Below, one piece after another: positions 10,246 to 18,768 of a stretch of 64,000 nt of DNA. Positions within the stretch are counted from its first letter, which is position 1. The number at the start of each line of letters is the position of its first letter. The DNA is from Pelagibacterales bacterium SAG-MED47. GTDB lineage: Bacteria > Pseudomonadota > Alphaproteobacteria > Pelagibacterales > Pelagibacteraceae. The DNA lies in the NCBI GenBank assembly GCA_014653355.1, contig JACWEO010000003.1:49279-113278 (forward strand). The letters run 5' to 3'. Below the pieces are notes generated by a model. It worked only from the letters and a program-made list of their open reading frames with translations. It was not told the DNA's origin and made no database searches. A program made the translations under genes and the position numbers.

Positions 10246-11288
10246 ACTTAAAAAAACTTTTTTTAAAACATTGTGAAAATAATCAATTTGAAATTAATCA
10301 AAACCAAATGGAGGTAATTAAAGATTTAGAAGAGTATTATTCAAATAATGTTAATCAAAATTTTTTTAATAAAATTTTTAAAAGTACCAAAAAAAATGTT
10401 GGTTTTTATCTAGTTGGAGATGTTGGGGTGGGTAAAACAATGATTCTGAATTTTTTTTTTGATAGTTTGGAGGAAAAAAAATTGAGATTACATTTCAATG
10501 AATTCATGATCAAATTCCACAATTTTATTTTTGAAAATAAGAATAAAAAATATGGAATAGAACTTTTTGTTAAAGGTATAAAAAAAAACACTGAAATTAT
10601 TTATTTTGATGAATTTCAAGTGACAAATATTGTTGATGCTATGATACTTGGAAAGCTATTTCAAAAAATTTTTGAAGAAAAAATTAGGGTTATTTTTTCA
10701 TCAAATATAGAGATCGATGAACTTTATAAAGATGGATTACAAAGAGAACAATTTATTCCATTTTTAAAGATTTTAAAAAATAATTGTTACCAAAAAGAAT
10801 TGCACATTAATGAAGATTATCGTTTAAGTAAAAATAGAGATTTAGATAGATTTTTATCTCCGATAGATGAACATACTAATTTTGTATTTAATAAGTTTCT
10901 AAGAAAAGTTACTAAAAATAAAAAAAAAACCTTAAAAATTTTACATGTTAAAGGACGCAACCTCACAATAAAAAATTTTTATCAAAGAATAATCAAATTT
11001 ACATTTGAAGAACTGTGTAATAAAAATTTAGGCTCAGAAGATTATTTAACCATTGCTGAAAATTCTGATTTTATTTTCATTGAAAATTTACCTGATTTCA
11101 ACGAAGATAACTCAGATCAACAACAAAGATTTATAACTTTAATTGATATTGTGTATGAAAAAAAAATTCCATTGATGATAACCTCAAAAGTAAATTTAGA
11201 AACAATTAAGTCCTCGGTTAGTATGATTGAACCATTTAAAAGAACAATTAGTCGTTTATATGAACTAACTTCAACAAATTATAACTAA
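10242..11288 (+). CDS. zapE: AFG1/ZapE-like cell-division ATPase
   Basis: Walker A GDVGVGKTM, Walker B IIYFDEFQVTNIVDAM, FIPFL; AFG1/ZapE family layout. Confidence 0.85.
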   Translation: MNLKKLFLKHCENNQFEINQNQMEVIKDLEEYYSNNVNQNFFNKIFKSTKKNVGFYLVGDVGVGKTMILNFFFDSLEEKKLRLHFNEFMIKFHNFIFENKNKKYGIELFVKGIKKNTEIIYFDEFQVTNIVDAMILGKLFQKIFEEKIRVIFSSNIEIDELYKDGLQREQFIPFLKILKNNCYQKELHINEDYRLSKNRDLDRFLSPIDEHTNFVFNKFLRKVTKNKKKTLKILHVKGRNLTIKNFYQRIIKFTFEELCNKNLGSEDYLTIAENSDFIFIENLPDFNEDNSDQQQRFITLIDIVYEKKIPLMITSKVNLETIKSSVSMIEPFKRTISRLYELTSTNYN

Positions 11289-11291
11289 TAT

Positions 11292-11711
11292 ATGAAACAA
11301 GAATTTTTTAATTTTATAATTAGTACTCATGGTCAAAAACTTTATGATTTTACGAGCGAGACGATAAATTGGATAAAAAAAAATAATTTTAAAAATGGTA
11401 TTCTAAATTTGAATATTCAGCACACCAGCGCATCTTTAATTGTCCAAGAAAATGCAGATCTAGATGTTCAAACTGATCTAATAAATTACTTTGATAAATT
11501 AGCTCCAATGGATAATTCTCTTTATATTCATACAACAGAGGGAAAGGATGATATGCCTGCTCATATAAAATCCTCTTTGACTAATAACCAAATAACTTTA
11601 AGTATTAAAGATGGAGAACTTTTACTTGGGACGTGGCAAGGATTATATCTTTTTGAACATAGGTTAGAGTCTCAATCAAGAATAGTTATTTTTCATTTTT
11701 TAGGAGACTAA
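11292..11711 (+). CDS. YjbQ family protein (secondary thiamine-phosphate synthase enzyme family)
   Basis: NIQHTSASLIVQENAD..., DMPAHIKSSL, GTWQGLYLFEHR. Confidence 0.88.
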   Translation: MKQEFFNFIISTHGQKLYDFTSETINWIKKNNFKNGILNLNIQHTSASLIVQENADLDVQTDLINYFDKLAPMDNSLYIHTTEGKDDMPAHIKSSLTNNQITLSIKDGELLLGTWQGLYLFEHRLESQSRIVIFHFLGD

Positions 11712-11715
11712 CTTT

Positions 11716-12177
11716 TTATCGATAAGGATTATAAGCCCATTGTAATATAGCTTGTCTTTGTCTCTTTCTACATCCAAGGTCACCTTTTTCACAGTTTTTT
11801 TCTATAGCTAAAACATGTCTTCTAAAATTTTTCCATCTTTTGATTTGTATTTCATCTATATTTGGAATTCTTCTTCCATTAGTGAATCTACAGTACCATT
11901 GAAACCAACCTAGTGGGTCTTCTTTAAATATCCATCCCTTTTCAATCCAATGCTCTCTTGAAAGCCCTGAAACAACTTTAAACCTATTTAGCTTTACATC
12001 AAAAATTTTACTTATCTTAACATTTTTGAACCACGATTTTGGATATTCTTTTATGTTAAATCCAAAGTATGCTCCTCCAAAAACACCTAGTTCCATCATT
12101 CTTTTTGGGGTCAATTCAGGTTTAAAAATTCTATAAAAATCTAAACTTTTAACTTTTTTTTTTTGAATTATTTTCAT
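11716..12177 (-). CDS. Conserved uncharacterised protein with WFQWYCRF / RQRQAILQWAY motifs
   Basis: Complete 153-aa ORF, Trp/Arg/Cys-rich with strongly motif-like C-terminal half. Confidence 0.75.
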   Translation of the reverse strand: MKIIQKKKVKSLDFYRIFKPELTPKRMMELGVFGGAYFGFNIKEYPKSWFKNVKISKIFDVKLNRFKVVSGLSREHWIEKGWIFKEDPLGWFQWYCRFTNGRRIPNIDEIQIKRWKNFRRHVLAIEKNCEKGDLGCRKRQRQAILQWAYNPYR

Positions 12178-12187
12178 TTAAGTATTT

Positions 12188-13315
12188 TTACTGATTTATA
12201 AGTTTTTGATACATTTCTTGATCAGTATCACCTTCGCATCCAATCAGTAAAACATTTGATTCTTTGTTTAATTCCATCTTTTCTTTAACCTTACCATCCT
12301 CACAACTAGTGATTAAACAGATTACTCCAGGTACTGAGTTTTCTCCTGCAATAATCTTATCATCACTTAAACTTGCATTTTCTAATAATTTCATAGTTTT
12401 TGCAATATTATCGTCAGGCAAACTAATACAATATTTAACTGAATTTTTTAAAATTTCCCATGGGACTAAAGATACTTCTCCACACGACATTCCTCCCATT
12501 AAACTCTCTCTTTTAATATCAATTTTTTCTATTTTTCCGGTTCTTATACTTTCTAAAACACATGCTGCACTATCAGGCTCAACTACTACTGTCTTAGGTA
12601 TATTTACCAAATATCTTGCAATACCAGCAATCATTGCTCCTGCCATTCCCCCCACACCTGCTTGTAAAATTATATGAGATATTTCGTTTTGTTTTATTTG
12701 ATCAGCTATTTCTTTCATCATGACTGTATACCCAGCCATAGTATATTTTGGAACAACCATATAATCTTTCCAAGCAACATCCTGAACTATATGCCAATTA
12801 TTTTGAGTTGATTGTTTAATACACTCCATCAATGAATTTTCATAATTACCTTTAACCCTAATTACATCTGCTCCTAGTTCAGACATTGCCATACCTCTCG
12901 CTTCACTTACAAACTCACTAATAAAGATTTTACATTTTAAGCCAAGTTTTTTTGCTCCCCAAGCAACAGATCTACCATGATTGCCTGCTGTAGCTGTTGC
13001 AACAACAATACTTTTATTTCCTGTAGAAACTTTTTCTACCGCATAGGCACCTCCAAGAGCCTTAAAAGATTTAAGATTAAATCTTTTACTTTCGTCTTTA
13101 TAATAGATTTTATTTAAATTTAGTTCTTTTGAGAGTTTATTTAATTCAATTAAGGGAGTTGGTGAATATCCTTCCCAATTAGAAATACTTAAGTAAGCTT
13201 CATCAATATCTTTTTTAGATAACGAATTCAAAATTTTTTTTTTATCAAAAGAAAAACTTTTATTTTCAATAAATTCGCTATGTTTCCACAAATGACCGTT
13301 AGATAAAATTGTCAT
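12188..13315 (-). CDS. dpaL: Diaminopropionate ammonia-lyase-like PLP enzyme
   Basis: PLP Lys in YYKDESKRFNLKSFKALGGAYAV; ATAGNHGRSVAWGAK; fold-type II family. Confidence 0.87.
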   Translation of the reverse strand: MTILSNGHLWKHSEFIENKSFSFDKKKILNSLSKKDIDEAYLSISNWEGYSPTPLIELNKLSKELNLNKIYYKDESKRFNLKSFKALGGAYAVEKVSTGNKSIVVATATAGNHGRSVAWGAKKLGLKCKIFISEFVSEARGMAMSELGADVIRVKGNYENSLMECIKQSTQNNWHIVQDVAWKDYMVVPKYTMAGYTVMMKEIADQIKQNEISHIILQAGVGGMAGAMIAGIARYLVNIPKTVVVEPDSAACVLESIRTGKIEKIDIKRESLMGGMSCGEVSLVPWEILKNSVKYCISLPDDNIAKTMKLLENASLSDDKIIAGENSVPGVICLITSCEDGKVKEKMELNKESNVLLIGCEGDTDQEMYQKLINQ

Positions 13316-13434
13316 ATTCTAACACTCTAGCGTATTATCTCGTTCCCACCTAGTAATAGCTTTGGTTTTATCAAAAATCTCCCATAGTATAATTAGGGTT
13401 GAAATTTGATTTAATCTTAACTTATAAAAAGTGG

Positions 13435-14373
13435 TTACTTAGTCCACCTCTGCCAAACTTTTTTGTTGTCAGCTAACCATTTTTTAGCAGCGTCTTCATG
13501 AGTCATTTTATATAAATCGACTAACGCAGCCATTGCTCCAATTTGACTAGTATTAAAAGACAGTTTGTTAAACATTGCTGCGGCTGCTGGATGTGTTTTT
13601 GGGAAATTCTCATTAACAACTTTTTTCAAATAACCGTCAGGAGCTCCACATTTTCCATCACCACCATCTACTGGTCTACAACCATCATAATAAGGTGGGA
13701 AATCAATAAATGTAAAACCAGCACCATCTGTAAAGTTAGGAGTCCAATTATAAATTATAGTTCCTCTTCTCTCTTTTTTAGCAGCTTTAAGCTCTGCCCA
13801 TAATGCATCTGCACCAGCAGCAAATTTTACTGTCCAAAGGTCACCAAGTCCAAGAGCTTCTATTCTTTGAGGTATAAGATCTCCGTGCCAACTTTGCGGA
13901 CCTTCGAGCATACGTCCTTTTCCACCAGAGTCTCGAGTTGCAAATTTTTTCGCACAATCAGGATTTTTTAAAGCATTCCAATCAGGTAATCCTGGACAAT
14001 ATTTTACAGCCCAATCTGGATAACCCATATCTGCAATTATTCTTGCTTCATGATCACCCCAGTCTATAACACCGCCTTTATCCCTTGCTGTATCAAAAGA
14101 TTTACCAAAAGCAGATTCCCAAACTTCATGTGAAATTGTTACGTCACCAATTCTAATAGACTCATAAACAGTTTGTGAGTCTGCTGGAACGTACTTAACG
14201 TTATTACCCATACTTTCAAAAATTCCACCAATTACATATGCCATAACAACTTGGCTTGACCAATGGTGAGTAGGAATAACTATGGGCTTTTTACTATCTG
14301 CAGCATTTGATAATCCTGTAAAGCTTACTAAAAAAATTATCATTGCAGACAAAAATGATATTATTTTTCTCAT
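13435..14373 (-). CDS. Glycine betaine/quaternary amine-type ABC transporter substrate-binding protein (OpuAC/ProX-like)
   Basis: Signal peptide plus PIVIPTHHWSSQVVMAYVIGGIFESMG, EVWESAFGKSF, LWAELKAAKKERRGTIIYNWTPNF. Confidence 0.82.
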   Translation of the reverse strand: MRKIISFLSAMIIFLVSFTGLSNAADSKKPIVIPTHHWSSQVVMAYVIGGIFESMGNNVKYVPADSQTVYESIRIGDVTISHEVWESAFGKSFDTARDKGGVIDWGDHEARIIADMGYPDWAVKYCPGLPDWNALKNPDCAKKFATRDSGGKGRMLEGPQSWHGDLIPQRIEALGLGDLWTVKFAAGADALWAELKAAKKERRGTIIYNWTPNFTDGAGFTFIDFPPYYDGCRPVDGGDGKCGAPDGYLKKVVNENFPKTHPAAAAMFNKLSFNTSQIGAMAALVDLYKMTHEDAAKKWLADNKKVWQRWTK

Positions 14374-14469
14374 TTATTCCCCTTTCTTAATATTAAGTAA
14401 CTTAAGTATGTGCCTAAGTAATATGATAGTCAACTACTAGATATTTATATAATATAAGAATAGAAAACA

Positions 14470-15432
14470 ATGAAAAATATTTTAATTATTGGTGGTGGAG
14501 CTATGGGTTCGGCATTTTCGATACCATGTTTAGAAAATAATAATAGGGTAACAATTACTGAACCTTATAGTAAAAAATTTATTAAAAACCTTTCATCTAA
14601 AAATAAATTTCATTCAGCTTTAAAAATAAAACTACCAAAAAAATTAAGATTTAAAAAATTTTCTCATGATTTATTTAATGAAAAATTTGATTTAATTGTA
14701 ATTGCTCTAAGCCTTTCCGGAATTGATTTTATTGGTAACTATTTAGATAATTTAAAGATTAAAACTTCAATTTTAGTCCTGACAAAAGGTTTAAAATATG
14801 AAAAAAAAAAAAGGAAAATTTTAACTATTTCAGAAAAATTTCAGAAAAATTATAATTTATCAAACATTTCTATTCTAAAAGGACCTTGCTTAGCTAAAGA
14901 ACTAGTAAGAAAAAATCAGACGAGTGTTGTTATTGCTAATAAAAACATCAATAAAGCTAAGCAAATTGGTAAAATGATTTCTACCGATTATTACTTAACA
15001 GAATTTTCTAGTGATATTATTGGAATAGAAGTTTGTTCAGCAATAAAGAATATTTATTCGATGATAATTGGGGCAGGACAAAGTTTAAATGCTTCATCAA
15101 ATTTGTTTCAGAAATCTGTCATAGAAATGAATTATTTAACCAAATATTTTAAAGGTAATGGGGAAACTACATTGAGTCTTGCGGGAGTTGGTGATCTTTA
15201 TGTAAGTGCAGCTGGGGGTAGAAACAGTAAAATGGGAAGTTATCTCGGTAAAGGTTTTACATTCAAAACTGCAAAAAAAAAATTTATGCCAAATGATACT
15301 GTTGAAGGAGAACAATTAGCAAGAGAAATAGCCCCTTTTATTTTTAAAAAAGTTAACAAAAAAAAAATTCCCTTGATGATAAACTTACTTAGAACAGTAA
15401 TTAGAAATAAGAAACTTAAAATTAAAGTTTAA
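14470..15432 (+). CDS. gpsA: NAD(P)-dependent glycerol-3-phosphate dehydrogenase-like protein
   Basis: Rossmann [50 protein letters not shown]. Confidence 0.75.
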   Translation: MKNILIIGGGAMGSAFSIPCLENNNRVTITEPYSKKFIKNLSSKNKFHSALKIKLPKKLRFKKFSHDLFNEKFDLIVIALSLSGIDFIGNYLDNLKIKTSILVLTKGLKYEKKKRKILTISEKFQKNYNLSNISILKGPCLAKELVRKNQTSVVIANKNINKAKQIGKMISTDYYLTEFSSDIIGIEVCSAIKNIYSMIIGAGQSLNASSNLFQKSVIEMNYLTKYFKGNGETTLSLAGVGDLYVSAAGGRNSKMGSYLGKGFTFKTAKKKFMPNDTVEGEQLAREIAPFIFKKVNKKKIPLMINLLRTVIRNKKLKIKV

Positions 15433-17120
15433 AATAATCCCTCTGTTTCACCTTTTTTATTAAGTTTAATTGAATTAGCAGCAGGAACTTTTGGCAAACC
15501 TGGCATTGTCATAATTGATCCACAAACGACAACAATAAATTCAGCTCCAGATGATAATCTTACTTCTCTAATTGGTATTTCATGATTTGTTGGAGCTCCT
15601 TTACGTTTTGGATCAGTAGAAAAACTATATTGGGTTTTAGCTATACAAACTGGTAAATGTCCGTGACCATTATTTTCAAAAATTTTTAGTTGCTTTTTTA
15701 CCTCATCATTTGCTGAAATTTTATTAGCTCTATAAATTTCCTTAGCGATTAAATCAATTTTGTCCCACAATTTAAGTTCATTTTTATATAAAAAATTAAA
15801 TTTATTTTTGGTTTTGTTTTTTTTACAAATCTTAACAACTTTTTTTGCAAGATCTATTGTACCTTTTCCACCCTTTGCCCAATGTCTACATTCGCTTACT
15901 TCTACATTCACATTATCACAGAAATTCAAAACTGTTTTTACTTCTTTAGTTGTATCTAATACAAAGTGATTTATAGCAACTATTGGTTCTAAATTAAATT
16001 TTTTAATATTTTGAATGTGTCGTTCTAAGTTAACCAAACCTTTTTTTAAAGCATCAACATTCTCTATTTTCAAATCTTTTTTTTCAACACCTCCATGCAT
16101 TTTTAAAGCTCTTATTGTTGCAACAATAACAACACATCTTGGATTTAGACCAGCTTTTCTACATTTGATATCTAAGAATTTTTCAGCACCAAGGTCCGCT
16201 CCGAAACCTGCTTCTGTAACCACATAATCAGACAATTTTAAAGCTGCTTTGGTTGCAATAACTGAGTTACATCCATGAGCAATATTTGCAAAAGGACCTC
16301 CATGAATAATAGCTGGATTATTTTCTAAACTTTGAGTTACATTAGGCCGTATTGCTTCCTTAAGTAAAACAGTCATTGGTCCATGAGCATTAAGATCTTT
16401 AGCATAAAGTGGATTTCCCTCTTTATTATAACCAATAGTTATATTCCCAATTCTTTTTTCTAAATCTTTTAGATCATTTGATAGACAGAATATTGCCATA
16501 ACCTCTGATGCTACAGTAATATCAAAACCATCAACTCTCTTAAAATTTTTTGCTATCCCACTTGTATTAATATCTATAAATCTTAAAGCGCGGTCATTCA
16601 TATCCATTACACGTTTCCAAACAATATTGCTTTCATCTATGTTAAGTTTATTTCCCCAATAAATATGGTTATCAATCATTGCTGACAATAGATTATGAGC
16701 AGAAGTAATTGCATGAAAGTCTCCAGTAAAATGTAAATTTATTTGTTCCATAGGAACAACTTGAGCATAGCCACCTCCAGCTGCCCCTCCTTTCATACCA
16801 AATGAGGGTCCTAAACTTGGCTCTCTTAAACAGACAATAGATTTCTTTCCAATTTTATTTAAACCATCGTTTAAACCAACAGAAGTTGTTGTTTTCCCTT
16901 CCCCAGCTGGTGTGGGGGTTATAGCTGTGACCAAAATTAGGTCACCACTTTTTTTTTTTTTTAATTTATTCAAAAATTCAAAATTTATTTTAGCAATATG
17001 TCTGCCCATTGGACTGAAGGCACTACTTTTATCTGGTATATTTATTTTTGCTAAAATTTTATTAATTGGCTTCATTTTAGCCTTCCTTGCTATTTCAATA
17101 TCTGATTTAAATTTAGGCAT
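15429..17120 (-). CDS. fhs: Formate--tetrahydrofolate ligase
   Basis: [67 protein letters not shown]. Confidence 0.97.
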   Translation of the reverse strand: MPKFKSDIEIARKAKMKPINKILAKINIPDKSSAFSPMGRHIAKINFEFLNKLKKKKSGDLILVTAITPTPAGEGKTTTSVGLNDGLNKIGKKSIVCLREPSLGPSFGMKGGAAGGGYAQVVPMEQINLHFTGDFHAITSAHNLLSAMIDNHIYWGNKLNIDESNIVWKRVMDMNDRALRFIDINTSGIAKNFKRVDGFDITVASEVMAIFCLSNDLKDLEKRIGNITIGYNKEGNPLYAKDLNAHGPMTVLLKEAIRPNVTQSLENNPAIIHGGPFANIAHGCNSVIATKAALKLSDYVVTEAGFGADLGAEKFLDIKCRKAGLNPRCVVIVATIRALKMHGGVEKKDLKIENVDALKKGLVNLERHIQNIKKFNLEPIVAINHFVLDTTKEVKTVLNFCDNVNVEVSECRHWAKGGKGTIDLAKKVVKICKKNKTKNKFNFLYKNELKLWDKIDLIAKEIYRANKISANDEVKKQLKIFENNGHGHLPVCIAKTQYSFSTDPKRKGAPTNHEIPIREVRLSSGAEFIVVVCGSIMTMPGLPKVPAANSIKLNKKGETEGLF

Positions 17121-17241
17121 TATAATTCTTATTTAATAAAATCGCCTGATTAGTATCTCTTTTTATTAGCTTTGGAAATATCTAAAAATTATATATAAAA
17201 AAAATATGAACTATCTATATTCATTATTATAAAAATTAATC

Positions 17242-18498
17242 ATGCAAAAATATTCAATTTTTAGTCTAATAAAAAATGCCTTCTCTAATCACAAAAAATG
17301 GGACTTAGCCTGGAAAGATCCAACACCAAAAAAAGAGTATGATGTAGTGATTATCGGAGGGGGAGGCCATGGACTGGCAACGGCGTATTATCTCGCAAAA
17401 GAGCACAATATTACAAATGTGGCTATCATTGAAAAAGGATGGATAGGGGGAGGAAATGTTGGTCGTAATACAACAATAATCAGATCAAATTATATGTACG
17501 ACGATAATGCATTGTTTAGTGAATTTGGAATGGATCTTTGGAGAAAAATGAGTCAAGACCTAAATTATAATGTGATGTTTTCTCCAAGAGGGATTATCAA
17601 CCTTGCACACTCAGATGCACAAATGAATATTTATGCAAGACGAGGTAATTCTATGCGATTGAATGGAATTGATGCAGAATTATTAAACCGAGAACAAGTA
17701 AGAGAAATTATTCCAATGGTAGATTTTTCTGAAAATGTTAGATTTCCAATTTTTGGTGGGTTAATGCAACCTAGCGCAGGAACTGCAAGACATGATGCGG
17801 TAGCATGGGGTTATGCAAGACAAGCAGACTCAATGGGAGTTGATATAATTCAAAATTGTGAAGTAAATGGTTTCGATATAACTGCTGGAAAAATAAATGG
17901 GTTAAGAACCTCTAGAGGAAATATTAAAGCAAAGAAAATTGGATTATGTGTTGCAGGTAGTACTAATATTTTAGCTGAAAAATTAAACATGACACTGCCA
18001 ATTGAAACCCATCTTTTACAAGCATGTGTTTCAGAGCCAGTGAAACCTATTTTAGACAAGGTAGTTACTTTTGGTGCTGGACATTTTTATATAAGTCAAT
18101 CTGACAAGGGCGAGATGGTTATGGGTGGTGATTTAGATGGCTATAATAGTTATGCGCAAAGAGGAAATTTACCAACACTTCAACATGTATTAACTGAGGG
18201 GATAGCTATGATGCCATTCTTAAGCAAATTAAAAATGCTTAGAACTTGGGGCGGTATAATGGATATGTCAATGGATGGTTCACCTATTATAGATAAAACT
18301 CATATCGAAGGTTTGTATTTAAATTGTGGATGGTGTTATGGTGGTTTTAAAGCTACTCCCGCATCTGGTTGGACATTTGCCCATACTATTGCTCAAGACA
18401 GAGTTCATGAATTAAATGCTGGATATAGTTTAAATAGATTTAGTACAGGTCATCTTCTTGATGAGAAAGGACTTGGTACAAAAACTTGGATTTCTTAA
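17242..18498 (+). CDS. soxB: Sarcosine oxidase subunit beta
   Basis: DVVIIGGGGHGLATAYYLAKEH FAD motif; first gene of a four-gene B-D-A-G order. Confidence 0.93.
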   Translation: MQKYSIFSLIKNAFSNHKKWDLAWKDPTPKKEYDVVIIGGGGHGLATAYYLAKEHNITNVAIIEKGWIGGGNVGRNTTIIRSNYMYDDNALFSEFGMDLWRKMSQDLNYNVMFSPRGIINLAHSDAQMNIYARRGNSMRLNGIDAELLNREQVREIIPMVDFSENVRFPIFGGLMQPSAGTARHDAVAWGYARQADSMGVDIIQNCEVNGFDITAGKINGLRTSRGNIKAKKIGLCVAGSTNILAEKLNMTLPIETHLLQACVSEPVKPILDKVVTFGAGHFYISQSDKGEMVMGGDLDGYNSYAQRGNLPTLQHVLTEGIAMMPFLSKLKMLRTWGGIMDMSMDGSPIIDKTHIEGLYLNCGWCYGGFKATPASGWTFAHTIAQDRVHELNAGYSLNRFSTGHLLDEKGLGTKTWIS

Positions 18499-18768
18499 AT
18501 GCTTTATATTAATTGCCCACATTGTGGATTGCGGTCACAAAACGAATTTTCTTACGGAGGTGATGCAACTGTTAAAAGACCTGATTTAAATAAAGAAATA
18601 TCAGATCAAGACTGGGATAATTTTGTTTATAATAGAAAAAGTTTAAGAGGAAAACATTGGGAATTATGGCAACACATATCAGGTTGTCGCCAATGGATTA
18701 AAGTTGAAAGAGATACTTCTACTCATGAAATTTTTAATACACTTAAAGCTAATGAGGAAACAATATAA
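18499..18768 (+). CDS. soxD: Sarcosine oxidase subunit delta
   Basis: CPHCGLRSQNEFSYGGDA...LWQHISGCRQWIKVERDT; Zn-binding small subunit. Confidence 0.94.
   Translation: MLYINCPHCGLRSQNEFSYGGDATVKRPDLNKEISDQDWDNFVYNRKSLRGKHWELWQHISGCRQWIKVERDTSTHEIFNTLKANEETI

Noticed and set aside
12264-12677. 137-aa + strand ORF opposite dpaL
   Set aside because: Antisense shadow of a strongly supported PLP enzyme; no protein-like motifs.
16949-16962. 14-nt A tract (minus strand) in fhs as a frameshift
   Set aside because: The reading frame remains intact through it ([11 protein letters not shown]).
17121-17241. Possible glycine riboswitch upstream of the sarcosine oxidase operon
   Set aside because: The 120-bp gap is very AT-rich and lacks the conserved glycine aptamer core.
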